Below, piece by piece: positions 55,801 to 64,000 of a DNA stretch of 64,000 nucleotides. Position 1 is the stretch's first letter. The number at the start of each line of letters is the position of its first letter. The position numbers and the translations under genes are program-made. The notes beneath the pieces are model-generated. The model saw only the letters and a list, made by a program, of their open reading frames with translations, did not search any database and had not been told where the DNA came from. The DNA is from Cocos nucifera (Eukaryota > Streptophyta > Magnoliopsida > Arecales > Arecaceae), in NCBI GenBank assembly GCA_006176705.1, contig QRFJ01000056.1, forward strand, positions 2,914,679 to 2,978,678, in the 5' to 3' direction.

Positions 55801-58249
55801 GGAATAGACCCTCGATGAACAATAATGGTACGAAAAAAGGCTCGTGCATAAGACATTGGAGCAAGCTGTCAACATGGACTAAAATTATTACAACCCTGCG
55901 AATCACATTGTTTTATTTAATATATATAGATATGACCTAAGTGAAATAGGATATGACCCTAGGTGATATTATTTGAAATGGTTTAACATGTGCTTATGCC
56001 CACCGAGACGGCATAAGAAACATGCCAGGCATTAGATTAAGCTGAAAAAGAAGAGGAGATGAACGAAGACATGGATAGAGGTGGTGCAAATCTCATTTAA
56101 CTAACATCTTATTTTAAAAATTTAATTAGTCTTTGGTATATGAATACATACAACTACCCGAACTAAATCATAACAATTGTTTTTAATTTTAAATACTTTC
56201 TACGACTTGGAAATTCTAATTTTATAATATGCCATCTCTTGTCTAGCACATAAATATTCATTGACAAGGGACAGTTTTGGCCCTATGGTGATCGATCTAT
56301 GATAGTGATGGAAACCTTTTATTTGGGTAAATATAGAAACCTTCTTCAAACCCCGTCTTATAATATAATTTTTCAAATTAATATTAAAAATTGCCGCTTG
56401 GGATCGTATTTTACATGCAGACAACCTAAGCGTGCAATATCTCCAGCTTAATGCTTAATGCTTGGCTAAACCCTGGAGTTCTCGGAGGGGCGTGTCTTTC
56501 TATGTGACATTTGAGGCCTATCAAAATGAAATCTGGTGGAGAAGCTGCGCAAGAATATGCCCGGTTATGGCAAGGAGTGAGTCGAAGATATCCCAATGGA
56601 AAATTTAAAGATAACCATCAATAAATCCGTAGTTCATCCATTCGAGTAAGAAGACCGTGCCTTGTGATTATGACTTCCTCTCAAAGAAATGAAAGGCTTA
56701 TCTAATGATGCTCAAAGCTTTTTATCTAATTTTATCATGGTAAGATCGATATCTTTGTGGGATAGGCTTGTCTCGTTCTTACTGGAGTTCTAACGCTAGT
56801 TTGAGAGTTTATCTTTTAAATGGAGCCCACTACCTTTTAGCATGCCAACGGATGGCACTCAAATACCCTCCCCCGCTAAACGGTGTTTGAAAAGCCAGTC
56901 TTGGTTTCTTTTTTCGGTAAACACATCCTATCATCATATCAAAGAAAGGCATGGGTTTGTTTTCCCTTTTTAAAAAAGCTAAGATTTGTTCATTCTCTTC
57001 ATTTTATAGTGGAGGAATAGGTTGAAATACCTCAAGTATAAGGAAAAGTTGGGAACGGAATGAGAGAGAGAGAGGAGGAGAGCGAAGCCATGTGCAAAGA
57101 TTGCAAGTGGGGAACATGGGGTGAAGGGAGTAACATGGAGCAATATCTCCCTATTCCTCCGGTGTATTGCTATCAATATGGCTGGATTCCTCTGGCATGT
57201 CAAAGAACCAAGTGCCCCAATTTATCTTTCGTTGCTAGACCTTAGCTTTCCCTGTGGGCATCCCCCTGCTCTTAATTTTTAGATCCATGTGGTTACCATG
57301 GTTGGACCCAATGGTACACCAACCAAATGTTCCACATGAACACAATGAGAGTGACGTATAGAGAGGGGTAGGTTCTGTAACAAGGGAATGAATCAGTTCT
57401 CTCTTTCTCTAATAAAGAGGCTGGCAACAAGCAGTTGGCTGCTTGTCGGTCCCATGTTCCTGGTACAACCAAAAGAGATTAAAGACTCAGAGGACTAAAG
57501 CTAAGCATGTCCCCCATAATCTTTGGATTGTATGGATTGGAAAGAAAGAAAACAGAGGGGTGGAAGGGAAGAACTTTATAAACCACATTCTCAAACTTCT
57601 CCCTTGAAAGAAATTAAGGGGGTACTGTTCAAAAGGATGGATGGGACCTCTTGCATTGGTTTGTATTCAATGAATGGGGGAAACTAGTGGGCAATTAATT
57701 TAAAGGTTGTTGGTGTATTACTGCTGCCATGGGTGTAAGAATCTTATTTGGTGAGTCGTGGGGAGGGTCATGTTATGTATGAATGGCCTCCATCCACATC
57801 TACAAAAGTACTCGCTATAATTAGTGTCCGCATGACGTAGGAAAAGGGGGCGGGTCATGCGTGCCAAAGATATGGAACATGGGTCACTAGGTGGGAGCCA
57901 GTCACCTGTCACCAGTACTCGCTAGGTTTATATCATGCAAGGGAAATCTAGTCTAGAACCTAGTGAATCAAGCGGTTTAGGTACAAGTCTTGTGGTCTGC
58001 GTGTTCATCTGGATCTCTCAAGACCTAACTCCACCTAGGGTAGGCAACGAGTGGTTAACGTTTTTATTTAAGGGTGTTGAATTTGATGACAATAATATCT
58101 AGCTATGATCATTTAGGCAATGCGGGTTCAATGAGACTCGGAGACGTGGAGGAAATAGGGTGGCAGATGATCTACAACTTAACTTGAGGGAACTTTTAGT
58201 AAGACAAATTTTCATCGGTATCTAATTTAGATCCTTCATTTTTGTTTTT
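52817..58249. other. Intergenic, no gene seen
   Basis: AT-rich DNA with short frames only, none with repeated motifs, domains or splice context that I could support. A short A/G-rich run lies at 55098-55122. GA-rich words occur at 57060-57085. Confidence 0.55.
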
Positions 58250-58390
58250 TATTTTTTATTTTTAATTTGAAACTGACCTCATGCCAGCTGGTAGAGTTGG
58301 TAAATCATTGCATGATGGATGTCGGTCGTGGCCGTCTTCATCTTCATCTTGATTTGATTAGATTTATTTTTTTTTTGCATATAAAATGTT
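58250..58390 (+). repeat. SINE-like repeat, copy 1
   Basis: Direct repeat of 58466-58585. TGGTAGAGTTGG at 58289-58300 fits a Pol III box A. The copy ends in a T-rich run and CATATAAAA. No convincing box B was found, and target duplications are not clear. Confidence 0.4.
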
Positions 58391-58465
58391 AAAAAAAAAT
58401 TAAAAAAAAATTACAACATGATGCATGGCAGATTTTGGTTGGCTAATGATGCATCTAAGTTAGAT

Positions 58466-58585
58466 CTTTTTTAATTTAAAACCGGCCTCATGTCAGCTGG
58501 CTGAGTTGGTAAAATCACTAGGTGCTGGACATTGATGGCTATCCTTATCTCAACTTTGGTCAGATTCCTTCCATTCTACATGTAA
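58466..58585 (+). repeat. SINE-like repeat, copy 2
   Basis: TGGCTGAGTTGG at 58498-58509 matches the box-A consensus at every fixed position. Flanking words (AACCGGCCTCATGTCAGCTG, CATGTAAAA) match copy 1. Confidence 0.42.
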
Positions 58586-58675
58586 AAAGGAATTGCAAGA
58601 ACAAAGTTCTGCGGAATATTCTATAATTTTCTGCAATTTTAGGTGTAGCAGCCAAAAAAAACTTGTCTGTACGAT

Positions 58676-58699
58676 TTTTTTTTTTTTTTTTTTTTTTTC
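58676..58699. repeat. Poly(T) run
   Basis: At least 22 consecutive T. It could be the tail of a minus-strand retroposon, but no body was recognised. Confidence 0.7.
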
Positions 58700-59035
58700 C
58701 TTTTTGAAGACTAAGGAAGGGCTAATTCTCCCACAAAGTCAGAGCCTAGGCTTTCATGCAAATTCAAAGCTTGTAGAGCTCAGGTTCTATTAGTCAAGAC
58801 TGAAATAAAAATAGATGCTACTCAAATTGATAAGCACTTGCCATTAGACTAATTAATCTTGTCAACCTGTGCTTGCAAATGAACTAAGACACCGGTAAAA
58901 AACAATATGCTCAGCTTGTTAACTTGCTGGATTAACTTTGTTTTAAGATTCATCCCTCGGCCACCAAGAGAATGGAACCGCATCCTATAGCAATAACAAC
59001 ACCTAAGATTACTGCAAGCTAGCTCTCATTTGCAG

Positions 59036-59345
59036 TCCTTGATTCTAGTTTTGCCGAGCGAAAGAATGATTGATCTTCTTTCGCGACCTCGACCGTTGGA
59101 TTGCATTTTGTACATTTTTCAAAACACGACATGAGCTCCATAGGATGCAAGATATTCATCTTACCGGTGAATCGTGTTTGAAAGATCTTCCAAAGTGAGA
59201 TATGAGCTTCGTGATCTATGGGTGGATGGAAGATGTTCGCCATGGTCTCAAAAGCATGCAAAGTACGATCCAACGGTTGAGATCATAAAAGAAGAAGATC
59301 AATCATTCTTTGGTGCGAAAAAATACAACTCTAACCCTTGCCCCT
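59036..59345. mobile_element. MITE-like foldback element
   Basis: The two halves are inverted copies. AAGAATGATTGATCTTCTT at 59062-59080 is the exact reverse complement of 59292-59310. Similarity extends outward (TTGATTCTAGTTTTG versus AGGGTTAGAGTTGTATT reversed) and inward (CCGTTGGAT, ATGAGCTCC) for about 120 bp per arm. The outer ends and target duplication could not be fixed. It may belong to the Mutator-type long-TIR MITEs. Confidence 0.65.
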
Positions 59346-60008
59346 ACGAGGTGTCTGCGCGGAGAAAAGTGATCTATAATTGGAGAGGTCGTTTGTTTAT
59401 GGTTGTGGCATTGTTTCGTTGACCGCCGCCCAGTTAATCCAACTGTTTGAATGTGGTGCACAGTTCATATGGGTGACTGCGATAGTTCTTTGATTTCATC
59501 ATCATGTCAGTGGATTTTTCTTTCCTCGGATCTTTTACTGGAATACGTGGTTTGAAAAGCTAATTCGTTAATCGGGTGGTTCACATGATCAATAGCTTTC
59601 ACCTGTTATAGGTCGTAGAATTCGTACAGTTGAACAAAGCGCACAGTGCAACAATTTCCCATATATTTGGACACAGGCATTTCCACATGATCTGCTTGAA
59701 TAGATTACCGACGGCCTTTCCAAGACTTAGATAAAGTACTGCGCGCTGTAAAAAAAAAAAATAAACGTGGATGGTAAAAAATTATTAGCCACTTTATTTC
59801 TCCCTTTTAATGATTCCATTTCCAAGCCGCATATATAATTAATTGTTAAATTTGTTTAAGACTATGTTACAAGTCATTATGTATGAATTAATTAGAACTC
59901 CAAGGCTGACCAAGCAATGGTGGCGTTGGGGAATTTCTCCATAAGAAAGAGAAAGAGGTGTGCTGCGGACTAATCCCTTGCACGTCGACACGGCACTTTA
60001 ATGTTAGA

Positions 60009-60589
60009 AATTTGAGAGCATGGAATATATTATAGTAGAAACAAGCATGAGTCTCTCATGTAATTTAAGTATAATGTTGCACATGCTGAGCATGTAGGTA
60101 ATTTTTTTAAAACTAGTCAAATTAAACTAACAAAATTCGTGTAAGCTAAGGATGCCAACCAATGAATTTGATAAAAGCAATGGAATTCTCTACGGTACTC
60201 AAAAAGTTTCGTAAGATGCTGTGCATGGCTAGACGTCATCCATTATGAGATGGACTAAACTATCTAAATATTTTTAGGATTTATAAAACTTCTTTCTTTT
60301 TAGTATTCACGTCCGTCCATCTTATAATGGACGGTACCAAACCATGCACTACTGCAAAGAATCCGCTTTCTTAATAAAATATTTGAAGTTTGCTACTAAG
60401 GACCTAAGTTTGAATTCCAAAATTTTTCCTTGCGAGAATTCTTTAACTTGTGGTACGTTTTATTTTATTAACCTCAAATCCATGGGTTGAAATAAATTTA
60501 TAAGGATTTGTATTATAATGAAGTTAGAAAAAAAGGCTGTAACATCAGCCAAACAAAATATTTGACTCAATGGCTGTTACACCATCTGT
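60009..60589 (+). repeat. Tandem duplication, unit 1
   Basis: This starts AATTTGAGAGCATGGAATAT and ends TTACACCATCTGT. It is directly followed by unit 2 with the same start. It contains a ~195-bp stretch (60185-60378) missing from unit 2, including the inverted-repeat insert. Confidence 0.88.
60222..60348. mobile_element. Short inverted-repeat insert (MITE-like) in duplication unit 1
   Basis: The ends are TGCATGG and CCATGCA. The inner arms CCATTATGAGATGGAC (60240-60255) and GTCCATCTTATAATGG (60315-60330) are inverted copies with one mismatch. It is 127 bp and AT-rich in the loop. It is absent from unit 2, although the missing stretch there is larger, so deletion is also possible. Confidence 0.5.
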
Positions 60590-60972
60590 AATTTGAGAGC
60601 ATGGAATATAGTAGAAACAAGCATAAGTCTCTCATGTAATTTAAGTATAATGCTGCACATGCCGAGCATGTAGGTATTTTTTTAAGACTAGTCAAATTAA
60701 ACTAACAAAATCCGTGCAAGCGTGCTAAGGATGCCAACCAGTGTATTTGATAAAGTATTCAAAGTTTGGTACTAAGGACCTAAGTTTGAATTCCAAAATT
60801 TCTCCTGTATACTTGTGGGAATTCTTTAACTTGTAGTGCCTTTTATTTTATTAACCTCTAATCCATGGGTTGAAATAAATTTATAAGGATTTGTACTATA
60901 ATGAAGTTAGAAAAAAGGCCGTAACATCAACCAAACAAAATATTTGACTCCATGGTGGTTACACCATCTATA
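60590..60972 (+). repeat. Tandem duplication, unit 2 (shorter)
   Basis: This matches unit 1 at roughly 90% over its left 165 bp and right 215 bp, joining TTTGATAAA directly to GTATTCAAAGTTTG. Confidence 0.88.
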
Positions 60973-63770
60973 ACGATTTGTCACCTAGGAAAACTTCAAT
61001 TGCAAAATAGATGTACATGGACTGCGGGTTATGGCTAAGAGCTAAATAAATGAGCATATTTATATTACCTTTGTCTATGTACACTTCAACTTTCACAAGT
61101 TGAAAAGTAGTAGTTTGGATAAAGTTTCTTCTTGTCCAACTAACTAATGCTACCATATAACATTAAAATTTATCCAACTATACCTTTTAAAACAAAAATA
61201 ATACTTGTTCAAGCCTCCATGCTTTTATATTTAGAATCATCAGCCTAGCCTAATAGGCATATATATCCAGTTATGGCCAAAAAATGGGTGAGAGCAGACT
61301 TGAACACAGCTCATTGAGACCAAAATCCAATCACTTTACCGGCCGCACTAATTTTTTATAATTTATTTTTTTTTTTATTTTTGTTTATTCCACCCCTAGT
61401 TGTCATGAATAATTTGCTAGAGAAGATCATAGGCATGTTGAACACCTTGTACTAGCCTGATATAATTGTCATAACCCATGCTAATTAAAGAGATGCAAAC
61501 TACATTAGGATGCAACCAATTATCTCCAAGCCATGCCAAACCAGGCTAAACTCTGATCAAACTGAACCAAATTAAACCTGCTAACCTCACCAAACCAAAT
61601 ATTATATATCCCAGATCAAAATCCTAGCGTATGATATGTGGGGTCGAATTCAAATTCTTTGCATCCATGAGCAAGGGCACCGATCGATCATAGGGCTACC
61701 TTCTTGTTGGCTAAAAATGGCTCTACATGCTCAACCAGAAGTAGCAAGGCTCTAACCAGCTAGCCATGGCAACTTAATTCCAGCATGGATGCATAAGCTG
61801 AAAAGATCAAGTCAAGCCCATCACGTAAGAACCACATGCAAGCCCTTCTTAGACTCAGTGCAGGTTCCACGTGCACCCTTAGCCCCACTGTGTTCGTCCA
61901 AAGGGACACTTTAGGGCTGGATGTTGAGAAGAGAAGGGTGACAATGACCCTCCCCTTATATAATAAGAGTTCCATTGATATTAGGTGCTTCCTTGCTGAG
62001 AAGTTTGGATCACCATGCTTGAGTGGAAAGGTGGAATGCACTTCGAACTTTTTTAAACCATACATGAGCCCATCATGTTGTCATATCAGGTAGCATGGGG
62101 TCATTATACTAAGCTTTAACCAATTCCTTTCTATCTTATCTGTTGCAACCCAATCCAAACTTAAGAACTAATATTCCCCCCTGCCATCATCACTATTTGT
62201 TCCTAAGAGATGACGCTAGTTGTAGTCCAATTCAACATGTAGTTATCGGACAGCAGCTAAACAACTGTGGTGATAATTTTAGGTTGATCTAATCTCATGA
62301 CTTTTACGAATGGTGCGGTGTGACTTTTGCACCGTAAAGTATAGTATGGTACTATCTTGAATAGCCGCCATATCATTCATCTCGAGAACAAATAAATTTT
62401 TTTTTTTTTTTTATCTCCACAATGTACCATGTATCCAGCTTGAAAATATTTGAACATTTTTCTAAAATATCCAGGCGACTATCTACGGTGCTACAAACTC
62501 AAGTGCGACCCCAGACGAGGTATCTTTGTTGATCATTTGGGCCCTAGGTGGACACCAGAACGTTGATGGAGGACTGATGGTGAAGTGGGTTTCGGAGGAT
62601 ATTGGCGACCGAACCTTTGATTGCGTGCAAGAAAAATAAACTTTAATCGGTTGTGGTACAGAAAAATATCTCATGTTTTCCACGAGATGAAAGGTGATGG
62701 ATCAACCAGCGTGGTGTCATGGTACTTCTGGTTATCTGGGTGACGAGTGGCTGGCAAAGGTAGAATCTAGCTGTTACCTTAGATTGACTGATACCAGAAA
62801 GAGGGAGAGGTCAGAATCTACAATTTAGTTGTAGAAATGGTGGAAAATTTTCCATCATATTTCCAAAAAAAAAAAAAAATCGATGGCAATTTTTCAAAGG
62901 GATGAAATTTAGACAGCATCAAATTTACTAGTTTGTATATCACAATTTTGTCGCATTCTAAGAGTATTAATTACTTACAACTTGTTTGTTGAGATTTTTT
63001 TTTTTTTTTTTATAGAAAAAAAGGGTTGAAGAAGAGGGGGTGGAAGGTGAAGGGGGCGATCCGGCGTAGCTACTCCTCTGGATGTAAACATGAGGCTCCA
63101 GAACTTACTGGAGAATATTTGATTTGGACATCATACGAATGAACTAAATGGATAAGTAGGGCTAGCGGATCAAAAATCTCTTCCAGACCCCTCATCCAAA
63201 TCGCCAAAATGAATTACCGTAAATTATTTAGGTCCTGACATTTAATTATGTGAAAGATCATAATTGCTTTTTGGCATCCATCCATTGCATTATATATATA
63301 GTACATTGTTTGTGAAGGAGAATAAAGACTCGAGAGCTAAGCCTGTTGTGGGATTCACGTATCATGCAAATCAAATCATGTTATCATTGGCACATTTTAG
63401 TCCACTAATCGTCTTTAAAAATTTTGAATGCGTTGCATGGTAGACCGTCAAATTAGTGCGAGAGAGATTTCGTTACTTTCGAATGCATGATGAAATTTAT
63501 TCTTTTTTTAAATATATAAAAAAAATCCATCGCTGAATGGACTAGTAATTGGCACCATAGTTCTAAAAAATATCTCGAGAAACCAACTTGTATCATCCGT
63601 TCTCCATTAATCCACAACCAGAACTTGCCCCGAGAGAAAAAGTTAAAAGAGTACAAATAAAAATTGATGAAGCCAATTGTTTAGCGACATTAATAAGCTT
63701 TCACTAATCACCAGCGCTATCGGAGGATAGCATGCATGTCCAGCCAGCCCGCTCGACACGTATCTCAAGG
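60973..63770. other. Intergenic, no gene seen
   Basis: No frame above about 100 codons and no domain. Poly(T) or poly(A) runs lie at 62397-62412, 62866-62879 and 62997-63012. At 61297-61307 the minus strand reads TGTTCAAGTCT, a box-B-like word without a good box A. Confidence 0.55.
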
Positions 63771-64000
63771 CAGGTTGGACGAGACGGTTGGTACGATCGC
63801 GAGACACGTGTGAAGATGAAGCGCGCGTGCGGGAACTTTTTATTTACTCGATTCCCGCGTGTTCGTTCTCACACCCACCACCCTCGAGATTCGGGAGCCG
63901 TGAAGTCTCCGCACATGCTGCCGGCCGGTTTCTTACAGTTTGTCACCTTGCGTTCTTTTACTCTCCCGGATGTGACCACGGCTTTTTCCCATGATGCCTC
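63771..64000. promoter_or_regulatory. GC-rich edge with G-box, possible promoter of a gene beyond the window
   Basis: GC content rises sharply from about 63720. ACACGTGT (63804-63811) contains the G-box CACGTG, and CGATCGCGAG and GAAGCGCGCGTGCGGG follow. The 68-codon plus frame at 63788 has no recognisable family. Confidence 0.35.

Noticed and set aside
59019..59422. Two ORFs with similar peptides on opposite strands
   Set aside because: The similarity is explained by the inverted arms of the MITE-like element.
61290..61345. tRNA gene or SINE on the minus strand
   Set aside because: There is only a box-B-like word (TGTTCAAGTCT). No cloverleaf or box A at the right distance was seen.

Overview
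This is a plant nuclear genome window. It has a GC-rich, intron-containing gene of the plant-type DUF604 (fringe-like, GT31-related) family beside about 44 kb of nested Ty3/gypsy LTR retrotransposons of the Athila and Tat lineages. The very GC-rich first exon and the element types suggest a monocot, perhaps a palm; this is inference only. No bacterial, organellar, CRISPR or viral-genome features were seen.

Region 1 (1-27.2 kb) is a four-deep nest. A minus-strand Tat-type element C (gag/PR/RT, 21320 to about 25.5 kb) was entered by a minus-strand Athila-type element D. Only D's 1.64-kb LTR and leader lie in the window (18747-21319). D's leader was entered by a minus-strand Tat-type element A, with a 1.9-kb 5' LTR at 16835-18746 and coding down to base 47. 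A's gag was in turn entered by a complete plus-strand Athila element B (4576-15792, two 1.7-kb LTRs). All are degenerate, with many stops and CpG-type decay.

Region 2 (27.2-43.95 kb) is a single 16.7-kb minus-strand Tat element E with about 620-bp LTRs. Besides gag-PR-RT-RNase H-INT, its 3' half carries antisense (plus-strand) reading frames. One resembles the 'putative gypsy type transposon' family (PF04195), and there are coiled-coil proteins and a ~60-bp tandem array next to pol. A compact non-autonomous LTR element F (33162-36674, 925-bp LTRs, perfect target duplication GAGGG, iMet-type primer site) sits inside this antisense region.

Region 3 (43.95-48.4 kb) starts with a PBS-bearing relic, an AT-rich foldback block and a perfect 25-bp tandem pair. 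The only convincing host gene follows: three exons (45359-46335, 46945-47496, 47587-47697) coding for a Golgi-type type II membrane glycosyltransferase-like protein. Its reading frame is broken twice in C-rich runs of exon 1, either assembly indels or real frameshifts. Intron 2 is 90 bp, in frame and stop-free.

Region 4 (48.4-64 kb) is AT-rich intergenic DNA with no confident gene. It holds two SINE-like repeats with box-A motifs, a ~300-bp MITE-like foldback, and a 0.58-kb tandem duplication in which only one copy carries a short inverted-repeat insert. A GC-rich, G-box-bearing stretch at the right edge may be the promoter of the next gene.
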